From: Lachnospiraceae bacterium
GTDB lineage: Bacteria > Bacillota > Clostridia > Lachnospirales > Lachnospiraceae
Assembly: GCA_017463255.1 (NCBI GenBank)
Contig: JAFTPP010000016.1
Location: 62,001-126,000 of the forward strand
Direction: 5' to 3'
Length of the DNA stretch: 64,000 nt
Shown here: positions 24,853-33,365 of the stretch, piece after piece
Layout of the letters: every line of letters starts with the position of its first letter
How positions within the stretch are numbered: position 1 is the first letter of the stretch
Position numbers and translations under genes: made by a program
The notes under the pieces: generated by a model
What the model was told of the DNA's origin: nothing
The model's database searches: none
Seen by the model: the letters and a program-made list of their open reading frames with translations, nothing else

Positions 24853-26046
24853 ATGCAAATCATTCAAGGAAAAATTGACTGTAAACCTGAAGAAACAGGT
24901 TATGATTCAAGCAGAATCGATGCGTTGAATCGTAAATGGGAAGATTTAATTGACAGAAAAATCATTCATGGAGCAAGCTACTGCATTTCTCATAAAGGGA
25001 AAGTAATTGCAAACGGAGCATTGGGTAGAAATAATGCATTAAATATGGACACGCCTATGCAACCGGACACTGTCTTTGGAGTGGCTTCCATTACTAAGCT
25101 TTTTACTGCCACAGCGATTATGCAACTTATTGAAGATGGACATATCCGATTAAATACATATGTCGGCGAGATTTTACCTGCATTTGCAGAAAAACCTTTT
25201 GATGGAATTACAATGTGGCATTTATTGACACATACATCAGGGCTTTATCCTGATGGAGGTTGTTTCCCGGAGGTGGCACCCAAAAATGCATGGGCGTTAA
25301 TCGAGGATGCGGCAAAGCGTTTAGATAAAAAAGATGACTTTGATTGGGTGAAGGAAGGGATTTCAGGCGGTTTGCGCGTACCTACGGGAACCCAGTGGCA
25401 ATATGCTTCTTTTGGCTTTGTGGTTCTTGGAGAGGTGATTCGTAAAGTAAGTGGACAGGATCCTCATGATTATATTGAAGAACATGTTGTCAGACCGTTA
25501 AAAATGAAGGATAGCGGATTCTGGCATACTCCTGAAACGGCAATGAGAAGTTTTATTAAGAGTGAGGACCATAAAAAGTATTTTGACAAGATTATCTCAG
25601 GTGAGATTATCGGGCGTGAAGATGACGGCAGTATCTGGGCGAAGATTCCAAATACCGGTGGAGGAATTCATTCTACGGCATATGACCTTGTCAGATTCGG
25701 TAATGCATTTGTCAATAACGGACGTTTGGATGGAGCCAGAATTCTTGGAAGGAAATCTGTAGAAAAAATGAGTACAGTCCAGTTTAGAAATGTTCCTGAT
25801 TATTGTTGGGGAGCCAATGAACCTGACAGACTTTACGGAATCGGTTTTGATATGCGTCAGGGATTATCTTATTCTTATTCGGAAGGAACCATTATGCACG
25901 AAGGTGCAGGCGCTTCTTCATTGGACATTGATCCGAAGGAACAGTTGGTTGCAGCATGGTTTGTGCCTTGGGACGAGGGGGCAAACGGATGGAGTGCAGA
26001 GCCACTCTATAATATTCAGAATGTTATTTGGTCGGGGTTGATATAA
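24853..26046 (+). CDS. Serine hydrolase, beta-lactamase/penicillin-binding-protein-like
   Basis: The 397-residue product has the class C-type serine hydrolase layout. SITK, with its catalytic serine and lysine, lies in FGVASITKLFTATAIMQLIE, a YxS/N-type tyrosine in QYASFGFVVLGEVI, and LLTHTSGL is a family hallmark. No signal peptide is visible, so it may act in the cytoplasm or be a non-canonical esterase. ATG 24853 follows AAGGGGGAA. Its stop meets the TTG of the first ABC-permease gene, so the hydrolase and the exporter form one operon. Confidence 0.85.
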   Translation: MQIIQGKIDCKPEETGYDSSRIDALNRKWEDLIDRKIIHGASYCISHKGKVIANGALGRNNALNMDTPMQPDTVFGVASITKLFTATAIMQLIEDGHIRLNTYVGEILPAFAEKPFDGITMWHLLTHTSGLYPDGGCFPEVAPKNAWALIEDAAKRLDKKDDFDWVKEGISGGLRVPTGTQWQYASFGFVVLGEVIRKVSGQDPHDYIEEHVVRPLKMKDSGFWHTPETAMRSFIKSEDHKKYFDKIISGEIIGREDDGSIWAKIPNTGGGIHSTAYDLVRFGNAFVNNGRLDGARILGRKSVEKMSTVQFRNVPDYCWGANEPDRLYGIGFDMRQGLSYSYSEGTIMHEGAGASSLDIDPKEQLVAAWFVPWDEGANGWSAEPLYNIQNVIWSGLI

Positions 26047-26865
26047 TTGAATTATTTAAAACATAAATGGGAAGAATGCAGAGCGGTAGCCTTCGTTACT
26101 TATAAGGAATGGAGTGCATACCGCACTCATTCTTTAGTCTCGGTTTTTGTAGGACCGGTCTATTTTATTGTACAGTATTTTATATGGACGGCGGTATATG
26201 GGGATAGTGGAAGCCTTGCGGGGATGGAATTGACACAGATGATTCGATATTTTGGAGTTTCAGCGTTAATCGGATATCTGACCATGGATTTTGCCGATTG
26301 GAATCTACAGATGCTTGTGCGAACGGGAAAATTTCTGACTTTCATGTTAAGACCCGTTCATCATCGCTTTTTTGCTCTTTCACAAAAAATAGGGCATAGG
26401 ATATTGGGATTCTTTTTTGAGTTTTTACCTTGTTTGTTGATTTTTCATTTTCTGTTCCGGATAAATATTGTGCCGGCACGCATGCTTTGGACGATTCTTT
26501 CTGTAATGCTGGCGTTTTTAATGAATTTTTATGTAAATTATTGTATTGGAATGACGGCATTTTATCTGGTACAGGCAGGCGGTGTAAGAGCTGTATATCA
26601 GTTGATTTCTCAGATTTTTTCGGGAGCACTGATTCCATTAAGTTTTTTTCCGGAAACAGTACAGTGGATTATGACCTTCTTGCCATTTCAGTATACGAAT
26701 TACATTCCGGCCATGGTGTGGATTGGCAATAAGTCTATCGGCCAAATGGGATTTACCATACCGCAGGCTGTTATGCACCAGACAATTGCAGTGCTGATAG
26801 TAATGGTGTTTAGCGAAGTGCTTTATCGCGCATCGGTGAAAAAATTCACTGCCGTTGGAGCTTAA
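26047..26865 (+). CDS. ABC-2 type exporter permease, subunit 1
   Basis: This 272-residue membrane protein has six hydrophobic segments and resembles the paired ABC-2 permeases that occur with a DrrA-type ATPase (COG4587-like). Near the middle MLRPVHHRFFALSQKIGHRI and at the C-terminal half IFSGALIPLSFFPETVQWIM match the usual cytoplasmic loop and re-entrant region. It starts with TTG directly after the hydrolase stop, with GGGGTTG before it. Two permeases and one ATPase form the exporter; the substrate is unknown. Confidence 0.8.
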   Translation: MNYLKHKWEECRAVAFVTYKEWSAYRTHSLVSVFVGPVYFIVQYFIWTAVYGDSGSLAGMELTQMIRYFGVSALIGYLTMDFADWNLQMLVRTGKFLTFMLRPVHHRFFALSQKIGHRILGFFFEFLPCLLIFHFLFRINIVPARMLWTILSVMLAFLMNFYVNYCIGMTAFYLVQAGGVRAVYQLISQIFSGALIPLSFFPETVQWIMTFLPFQYTNYIPAMVWIGNKSIGQMGFTIPQAVMHQTIAVLIVMVFSEVLYRASVKKFTAVGA

Positions 26866-26889
26866 AAAGGGAATGAAAGGATAACTTAG

Positions 26890-27672
26890 ATGATGAGTCA
26901 TGTAAAAATATATTTGACCTGTTTGCGTACTTCTTTTTCACAGGCAGCAGCATATCGTGCAGACTTTCTTATGAGTAATTTAATCACCTTATTATCCAAT
27001 ATACTGTTTCCGTTAGCGACCATTTTAATTTATACAAACGGAGCAGAATTTACCGGATGGAGTATGTGGGAGGTACTGTTAATTCAGTCCGTATTCAGCA
27101 TGTCTTCCGGTGTGGCAACGATGGTTTGCAGTAGCATATTATGGGTGACGATGGACCACGTCCGGCAGGGGAGTTTTGAAACGGTGTTGTTAAAACCGAT
27201 TTCCCCATTGTTTTTTATCCTATCTGCACATTTTGATACAAGTGGTATCGGATTGTTTGCGGGAGGATTGACATTGACAATTATTTCTTCCGTTCATGTG
27301 GGAGTCGTGGCATTTGGTAATGTAGTGCAGTTTTTAATTCTCTTCTTGGCTGGACTTATAGTATTATGTGGATTGGATTTGGTGATGGCTGCCATTAGCT
27401 TTAGATGGGTAGGTAATTCACGAATTCCTGAAATATTTGACAGTATGAAAGAATTTGGCAAGTATCCTCTTGTTATTTTTCCTAAAGGGGTTCGAATAGT
27501 AGCATCTTTTGTAATCCCGGTAGCAATGGTGGGATTTTTTCCTGCTTCTGCATTGCTTGGAAAAATTGGTGCATGGACATTTTTATCAGTCATTCCTTGT
27601 GTGTTGTTTTTGATTTTCGGAGTATGGATTTACAATCGCATGATTAAACTGTACGAAGGGGTTGGAGGTTGA
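26890..27672 (+). CDS. ABC-2 type exporter permease, subunit 2
   Basis: This 260-residue integral membrane protein has six hydrophobic segments and the second-permease signature of this exporter class: LTCLRTSFSQAAAYRADFLM at the N-terminus, MVCSSILWVTMDHVRQGSFE with LLKPISPLFF in the cytoplasmic loop, and YPLVIFPKGVR before the last helices. The start may be ATG 26890 or the adjacent 26893; GAAAGGA precedes both. It overlaps the leading in-frame region of the ATPase gene, as expected in a tight operon. Confidence 0.8.
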   Translation: MMSHVKIYLTCLRTSFSQAAAYRADFLMSNLITLLSNILFPLATILIYTNGAEFTGWSMWEVLLIQSVFSMSSGVATMVCSSILWVTMDHVRQGSFETVLLKPISPLFFILSAHFDTSGIGLFAGGLTLTIISSVHVGVVAFGNVVQFLILFLAGLIVLCGLDLVMAAISFRWVGNSRIPEIFDSMKEFGKYPLVIFPKGVRIVASFVIPVAMVGFFPASALLGKIGAWTFLSVIPCVLFLIFGVWIYNRMIKLYEGVGG

Positions 27673-27682
27673 AAAAATATCA

Positions 27683-28657
27683 ATGGTAATCATAAAAGTA
27701 GTGAATTTGGTCAAGTCATATACGACATATAAAAGAGGAAGTGGTTTTAAGGAAACGGTGAAAAGTTTTTTTAGACGCACACCGGTTCCTGTCAGAGCTG
27801 TGGATGATATTTCGTTTGAAATAGAAAAAGGAAGTATTTGCGGAATATTAGGTCCTAATGGAGCCGGAAAATCCACAACGATTAAGATGCTTTGCGGTGC
27901 ATTGTATCCCACAAGCGGCAGTGTGAAGGTTATGGACTATTCACCGGCCCGTGATAGGGCGAAATATGTCCGTAAGATTGGTGCGGTATTTGGCCAGAAA
28001 TCACAGCTTATTTGGGATATCCCACCGATTGACAGTTTTGCAATGAATAAAGCGATTTATGGGATTTCTAATGAAGATTATGAACAAAGATTAAAAGAGA
28101 TGGTCAGAATGTTCGATGTGGAGGAAGTGATACATAAGCCTACCAGGGTATTGTCTCTGGGAGAACGCATGAAGTGTGAGTTTATTATGGCAATGCTGCA
28201 TAAACCGGAGATTGTATTTTTGGACGAGCCGACCATTGGACTTGATGTTATTGCCAAGACAAAAATTCGAGAAGTGATTAATGAAATGAATCGTCAGGGA
28301 ACTACCTTCATTCTTACAACACATGACCTTGAAGATGTGGAACAGTTGGCGGAACATGTGATTATTATTAATCATGGAAAAAAAGTATTTGATGATAATT
28401 TATCTAAGTTAAAATCTACTTTGGGGAATAAGAAAATAGTTAATTTGATGTTGGCTAAGCCGTACGAAGGCGATAGTATTGCCGGTGCTTTAGTGATAAG
28501 ACGTAATAATGAACTGGATATTTCACTGGAAGTAGATTTAGAGAAACAAAATATTACGGATTTTATGAAGACTCTTACAAATCATGTGGATTTTAAGGAT
28601 ATTTCGGTAAAAGAGCTTCCTATGGATATGATTATTACAAGAATATATAATGAATGA
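27683..28657 (+). CDS. ABC exporter ATP-binding protein
   Basis: This 324-residue ATPase drives the two upstream permeases. It has Walker A GPNGAGKSTT, a Q-loop VFGQKSQLIWDIPP, an ABC signature LSLGERMKCEF (LSLGE in place of LSGGQ), Walker B IVFLDEPTIGLD and the switch LTTHDLEDVEQ. The extra C-terminal segment after residue 225 matches the COG4586 type. ATG 27683 is given; GGAGGT lies 13 bases before it, so an earlier in-frame TTG at 27662 within the previous gene is possible. Confidence 0.9.
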   Translation: MVIIKVVNLVKSYTTYKRGSGFKETVKSFFRRTPVPVRAVDDISFEIEKGSICGILGPNGAGKSTTIKMLCGALYPTSGSVKVMDYSPARDRAKYVRKIGAVFGQKSQLIWDIPPIDSFAMNKAIYGISNEDYEQRLKEMVRMFDVEEVIHKPTRVLSLGERMKCEFIMAMLHKPEIVFLDEPTIGLDVIAKTKIREVINEMNRQGTTFILTTHDLEDVEQLAEHVIIINHGKKVFDDNLSKLKSTLGNKKIVNLMLAKPYEGDSIAGALVIRRNNELDISLEVDLEKQNITDFMKTLTNHVDFKDISVKELPMDMIITRIYNE

Positions 28658-28786
28658 CACAATTATAATTCTTGTTAAGTTACAAGAAATTCACATCTTG
28701 TTCATAAACCGTTCATAGTGCATATGTTGAAAGAAGAAGAAATTCGGTGTAAAACGTATATTAGGAAAACACTATGGAGGGTTATT

Positions 28787-30472
28787 ATGTTTAAGAAATT
28801 TAATAGCTATAATTTAAAGAAAAAAATGAATTTCGGTTATAAGGTGCTTATTGTATTCATGATGATTTCAGGAATCATTAGTATAGTTGCATTAGCGGCT
28901 TTGAATGGGAGCTTGAATGATTTCGTGAATAAAACCAACCGGGCAGATTCGGCGGTAAAGGTATGCCAGATTGAAATTAATAATGCTGCCCGTAATATTA
29001 ACGAAATGATTTTAAATGATGATCCCTTTGCTTACGCTACTTACAGAAGTACAATTGAGGGAAATCTACAGGTTGTAGAAACGGAATTAAAGGCACTTCG
29101 GGAAACCGGTGTTGTCAGTGAAAAACAATGTACACAGTACGAGGATTTGATTCATTCCTGGGCCGAGGCAGGATTAAGTATTGTTGCTGATATTGAAGGT
29201 GGTAATGTTTCAAGTGCCATATCCAGAATTTTCACGGAGTGTGCACCTAAGATGTCAAGTCTCACGTCCATGGCAGACCGCATCGACGGAATTACCGAAA
29301 AAGAGATGGATAATGCCATTTTTATGAATACAGTAGTGTTTATTGTATGCGTAGTAAGTATTGTATTGTTTGTTGCAATTGCAACACTTATTTCCTTAAA
29401 ACTCAGTAAGCGTGTTGTAAAATCTGTTATGACTCCGATTGGAGAAATCGAAAAAGCGGCAGAACAGATTGCGGAAGGTAACCTGCATTATGAAATTGAT
29501 TATGCAAATGATGATGAATTGGGAGTTTTGGCAAACAGCTTAAGAGAATCCATTAAGAATCTTAGTACATATGTAGAAGATATTGCCTATACCATGAACG
29601 AGTTTGCAAACGGCAATTTTGATGTAAAACAGCAGACTGAATGGAAGGGTGATTTTGTCCAGATTTTAGATTCCATCATGGTGTTTGAACAAAGTATGGC
29701 GGAAACTGTACGAGGAATCCAGGGAGTTGCAGACCAGGTGACTTGTGGTGCAGAGCAGATTGCAGACAGTTCTAATGAGTTGGCAACAGGTGCTACAGAA
29801 CAGGCAAGTGTTACGGAAGAATTGACCGCAACCATTGAAACGGCTTCCTCTGAATTGTTCCAGTCTGCTGATATAGCAAAGGCTGTTAGCGGGAAAGTGG
29901 AAGCATCCGGAGTACAGATTGTTAAGAGCGATGAGAAGATGCAGGAAATGTTGCTGGCTATGAAAGAGATTAATGATGCATCTGAAAAAATCCGTCAAAT
30001 TATTGATACTATTAATGATATTGCATCTCAGACAAATCTCCTTGCATTGAATGCTTCTATTGAAGCAGCAAGGGCAGGTGAGGCTGGTAAAGGTTTTGCG
30101 GTTGTAGCTGATCAGGTATCCATTCTTGCATCACAGAGTGCCCAAGCTGCACAACAGTCAAATGTTTTGATTGATAGTTCATTAATGGCTGTGGATAAGG
30201 GTATTGTAATTGCAAATGACACGGCAAAACAATTGAAAGAAGTTGTGAAGCAGTCTAATGAAATTACAGAAGATATTAACCATGCGGCCGAATCGCTTAA
30301 GGTACAGGCAGAGTCTTTTAAACAGATTATGGTGGGAGTGGAACATATTAATGATGTTGTCCAGACAAACTCTGCAACTTCAGAAGAATGTGCGGCAGCA
30401 AGCCAGGAAATGAATTCCCAGGCTGAAAATCTTGGAGTTTTATTGCATAAATTCACAATTATGCAAGAGTAA
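28787..30472 (+). CDS. Methyl-accepting chemotaxis protein
   Basis: This 561-residue receptor has a transmembrane helix at about 17-40, an extracytoplasmic 4-helix sensor (about 41-180), a second helix at about 182-205, a HAMP domain ([20 protein letters not shown]) and a long signalling coiled coil. The tip around [20 protein letters not shown] and [19 protein letters not shown] is the conserved CheA/CheW-contact hairpin. ATG 28787 follows ATGGAGGG; upstream codons lack support. It sits next to the flagellar block and probably feeds chemotaxis. The ligand is not identifiable. Confidence 0.95.
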   Translation: MFKKFNSYNLKKKMNFGYKVLIVFMMISGIISIVALAALNGSLNDFVNKTNRADSAVKVCQIEINNAARNINEMILNDDPFAYATYRSTIEGNLQVVETELKALRETGVVSEKQCTQYEDLIHSWAEAGLSIVADIEGGNVSSAISRIFTECAPKMSSLTSMADRIDGITEKEMDNAIFMNTVVFIVCVVSIVLFVAIATLISLKLSKRVVKSVMTPIGEIEKAAEQIAEGNLHYEIDYANDDELGVLANSLRESIKNLSTYVEDIAYTMNEFANGNFDVKQQTEWKGDFVQILDSIMVFEQSMAETVRGIQGVADQVTCGAEQIADSSNELATGATEQASVTEELTATIETASSELFQSADIAKAVSGKVEASGVQIVKSDEKMQEMLLAMKEINDASEKIRQIIDTINDIASQTNLLALNASIEAARAGEAGKGFAVVADQVSILASQSAQAAQQSNVLIDSSLMAVDKGIVIANDTAKQLKEVVKQSNEITEDINHAAESLKVQAESFKQIMVGVEHINDVVQTNSATSEECAAASQEMNSQAENLGVLLHKFTIMQE

Positions 30473-30554
30473 AAAGAGAATAATTTGTTGAAAATTAACA
30501 AAAATTAAAAAATAAGAATTTTTTTAAAAAAAAGTGAAAGTTTTTTGGGGTTTT

Positions 30555-30740
30555 ATTCGTCTTGTCTAGTGATAGTGATAGTTCTATCCAATGTGACACA
30601 GGTTGTCTCATTGTTTAGAAGTGCTTTTGACAGGACGAATCATCTCAAAATACATCTTCGCCCGATGTGTTTTGGGCCATCTGCAGGTTCGCCCTGCCAA
30701 ATAGCATGAAGTTGTGCATTTTAACTGCACAACTTTTTTT
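30555..30740 (+). ncRNA. Candidate structured RNA upstream of flgM, with terminator
   Basis: A chain of hairpins can form. ATTCGTCTTGTC (30555-30566) pairs with GACAGGACGAAT (30629-30640), enclosing GATAG/CTATC. ACATC/GATGT follows at 30652-30668 and GCAGG/CCTGC at 30683-30697. A terminator, AAGTTGTGCA/TGCACAACTT plus T-run, closes at 30709-30741. I do not recognise a known riboswitch class. It lies just before the sigma-D promoter of flgM, so it ends the chemoreceptor transcript or forms its own RNA. Confidence 0.5.
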
Positions 30741-30741
30741 A
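30709..30741 (+). terminator. Terminator before the flgM promoter
   Basis: AAGTTGTGCA and TGCACAACTT form a perfect 10-base-pair stem with TTTTTTT after it. Confidence 0.9.
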
Positions 30742-30760
30742 TTTTTTATATTTTTGCTCT

Positions 30761-30786
30761 TAAGTTTATGGGCGAATGACCGATAA
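30761..30786 (+). promoter_or_regulatory. Sigma-D promoter of the flgM operon
   Basis: TAAGTTT (30761-30767) and ACCGATAA (30779-30786) are separated by 11 bases, the spacing of FliA/sigma-D promoters. It lies 57 bases before flgM and should drive the late flagellar operon. Confidence 0.85.
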
Positions 30787-30842
30787 ATAATATGAAAACT
30801 TTTAAAATATGTTTTTTGAATCCACGGAGGGAGGCATTCAAT

Positions 30843-31118
30843 ATGCGTATACAGGCTTATACACAAATTCAGCAGGCTTACCAGCCAAAACGTGCTAATA
30901 AGACCGACAAAGCGTCAGCGGTAAGTTTTTCTGACCGTTTACAAATCTCCAGCCTGGGAAAGGATATCCAGACTGCGAAACAGGCCGTACAGAATAGTGC
31001 AGATATCAGAGAAGAATTGGTTGCACCGTTAAAACAGAGTGTTCAGAACGGCACATACGATGTAAGTGATGAAGATTTTGCTTCTAAACTTGCAGAAAAA
31101 TATTATGGTTTATTTTAA
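30843..31118 (+). CDS. flgM: Anti-sigma-28 factor FlgM
   Basis: The 91-residue protein binds sigma-D in the cytoplasm and is exported through the hook-basal body when it is complete, releasing late gene expression. The C-terminal half contains SFSDRLQISSLGKDIQTAKQ and TYDVSDEDFASKLAEKYYG, typical for the sigma-binding region. ATG 30843 has GGAGGGAGG upstream and is preferred over the in-frame ATG at 30792. It is the first gene of the flagellar operon and is transcribed from a sigma-D site, giving feedback control. Confidence 0.93.
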   Translation: MRIQAYTQIQQAYQPKRANKTDKASAVSFSDRLQISSLGKDIQTAKQAVQNSADIREELVAPLKQSVQNGTYDVSDEDFASKLAEKYYGLF

Positions 31119-31136
31119 GGAAGCGAGGTAATTCCG

Positions 31137-31655
31137 GTGGCAAGTTTAATGGAGAACTTGATTGATGTTTTGAATAAGGAACATTCAGAATATGAACTCT
31201 TACTGGAATTATCGGAGAAGAAAACGCCGATTATTGTCAAGGGTGACTTAGAGGCGTTAACAAAAATCACGGATGAAGAACAAGTAGTTGTAAGTAGAAT
31301 TCACCATTTGGACAGTGTACACACCGAAGTGCTGAAGGATATTGCCAACGTTATCAACAAGGATGTTGAATTACTGAAATTGGATAACTTGATTAAAATG
31401 CTTGAAAAACAACCTGTAGAGCAAAAGAAGCTGCAGGATATTCATGACAAGCTTCATAGTACCATTAAGAGATTATCTCAGATTAATGAACATAACAGGG
31501 AGTTGCTGAGAATCTCTTTGGAGATGGTAGAGTTTGATTTGAATTTGATTCAGGCTATGAGGACAGCGCCGGAAACAGCCAATTATAGTCGGGCCGCTCT
31601 AAATGTGGGGACCACAATGGGTGGAGAGTATAAAGGGTTTGATGCAAAGCAATAG
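31137..31655 (+). CDS. flgN: Flagellar export chaperone FlgN
   Basis: The 172-residue, almost fully helical protein fits FlgN, the chaperone of the hook-filament junction proteins FlgK and FlgL. It has paired helices (LIDVLNKEHSEYELLLELSE, then ITDEEQVVVSRIHHLD) and lies between flgM and flgK as in most flagellated Firmicutes. The GTG 31137 start follows GCGAGGT; ATG 31149 is an alternative. It probably escorts both FlgK paralogues encoded downstream. Confidence 0.88.
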   Translation: MASLMENLIDVLNKEHSEYELLLELSEKKTPIIVKGDLEALTKITDEEQVVVSRIHHLDSVHTEVLKDIANVINKDVELLKLDNLIKMLEKQPVEQKKLQDIHDKLHSTIKRLSQINEHNRELLRISLEMVEFDLNLIQAMRTAPETANYSRAALNVGTTMGGEYKGFDAKQ

Positions 31656-31674
31656 TCCGCAGTGAGGTGATATT

Positions 31675-33333
31675 ATGCCATTGATGGGAAGTTTGTACAT
31701 TGGTACATCCGGTCTGCAGACATCGCAGAATTCTTTAAATACAACTGCACATAACCTTTCTAACCTCGACACTACCGGATTTGTGCGTCAACAAATCCTG
31801 CAAGGTAGCGCGGTCTATAATACCATTCGGGTAAGCCCTAATTCTGTTGCAAACCAACAGGTTGGTACGGGTGTAGTTTATTCCAAAGTAAGACAGGTAA
31901 GAGATGTGTTTCTTGATAAGACATTTCGTATGGAAAACGGACGAAATGCCTTTTATGAAGCATCTGCAAAAGCAATTGAAGAAGTAGAAGGATTACTGGG
32001 TGAATTGGGAACTTCACCTTTTTCTGAATCTGTAGATGATTTATGGCAGGCAATTCAGGAGCTTAGTAAAAATCCTGCAAGTGCTACCAATCAGACATTG
32101 CTTGTTCAAAGGGCAGCTGAATTTGCGACAAAGTCTACTGCTATTTATCAGGGCTTGTGCGATTATCAGGATAACTTGAACTTTGGTATTTATACAGGCA
32201 TTAACCAGATTAATGATATCGGTAACAAGATTAAAGAATTAAATGATCAGATTAGAGAAATTGAAACAGCAGGAATTGAAACAGCTAACGATTTACGAGA
32301 TGTGAGAAACCAGCTTTTGGACGAGTTGTCAGCATTGGCAGACATTACTTATTCAGATGACTTGTTTGGAAATATCGTAGTTAAAATAGAAGGTAACGAT
32401 TTTGTTACCGCAGCTAAGTGTTATAACATAGAAATGGATGTTGATCCAACCACCGGTTTTTACACACCGTTTTGGCCACAGAATGCTACTTATACAATGG
32501 GCGAGGAAGGTGCGGAACTGGTTGATTTTTCAAGTGCTTTGGTATTTAGGACAGACAGAACTATTTCATCTGCAACCAACACTGACATTGGCAGTATAAA
32601 GTCCATGTTATATGCAAGAGGTGACCGCAGAGCGAATTATACGGATTTAGAAGATCCGAAGCATTACAATGATGACATTGCACAATCGGTAATTATGAAT
32701 GTGCAGGCTGAATACGACCAACTGATTCATGCGATTGTAACAGGAATGAATAAGGTACTTGAGGAAGCGTCGGACGAAGCAACCGGATATTTGTGTAATG
32801 CAGATGGAAGTCCGATTCAGTTATTTACGAAAAAAACAACCAATGCTTATGAAAAAAATGAGCTTACAGGTGAATGGGAATTTGTAGAAGAAGATCCTGA
32901 ACATACGGAAACACTTTATACATCTTCTAATATTCAGATTAATATTGATTTGGTACGTCAACCAAGTATGTTGAATTTTGTAAAGGAAGACGGTTCGGAA
33001 GATTTTACTACAATCTCTAAACTGGAAGATCTTTTTGAAGAAGAAAAATATACATTGAATCCAAACCTGAAATCGGTATCTAATTTTTCGGATTATTATG
33101 CAGATTTGATTTCGCAGGTTTCTAATACCGGAAATGTATTCCTTAGCATCGTAGACAGTCAGACGATGACGGTTGACCAGACAGATGCAGCAAGGGAACA
33201 GATTATGGGCGTTTCCAGTGAAGATGAGCTTTCGGGAATGATTCGTTTCCAGAATGCTTATAATGCAGCAAGCCGGTATATTACGGTAATTGACGAGATG
33301 CTAGAACATCTGGTATCTACACTTGGTGCATAA
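31675..33333 (+). CDS. flgK: Flagellar hook-associated protein FlgK (first copy)
   Basis: This 552-residue hook-filament junction protein has a conserved N-terminal D0 region (GTSGLQTSQNSLNTTAHNLS, with NLDTTGFVRQQ) and a C-terminal D0 region (FQNAYNAASRYITVIDEMLE). Its start follows GTGAGGTGATATT. A second FlgK-type gene begins 32 bases after it, sharing the terminal domains and differing in the middle. The two may form mixed or successive junction zones. Export would depend on the FlgN encoded upstream. Confidence 0.93.
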   Translation: MPLMGSLYIGTSGLQTSQNSLNTTAHNLSNLDTTGFVRQQILQGSAVYNTIRVSPNSVANQQVGTGVVYSKVRQVRDVFLDKTFRMENGRNAFYEASAKAIEEVEGLLGELGTSPFSESVDDLWQAIQELSKNPASATNQTLLVQRAAEFATKSTAIYQGLCDYQDNLNFGIYTGINQINDIGNKIKELNDQIREIETAGIETANDLRDVRNQLLDELSALADITYSDDLFGNIVVKIEGNDFVTAAKCYNIEMDVDPTTGFYTPFWPQNATYTMGEEGAELVDFSSALVFRTDRTISSATNTDIGSIKSMLYARGDRRANYTDLEDPKHYNDDIAQSVIMNVQAEYDQLIHAIVTGMNKVLEEASDEATGYLCNADGSPIQLFTKKTTNAYEKNELTGEWEFVEEDPEHTETLYTSSNIQINIDLVRQPSMLNFVKEDGSEDFTTISKLEDLFEEEKYTLNPNLKSVSNFSDYYADLISQVSNTGNVFLSIVDSQTMTVDQTDAAREQIMGVSSEDELSGMIRFQNAYNAASRYITVIDEMLEHLVSTLGA

Positions 33334-33365
33334 ATTTCAAAATAAAGTAAGAAGGAGGGTCGGTT

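Noticed and set aside
30473-30842. Known c-di-GMP riboswitch upstream of flgM
   Set aside because: The conserved core bases of class I were not found, so only an unnamed structured RNA is reported.
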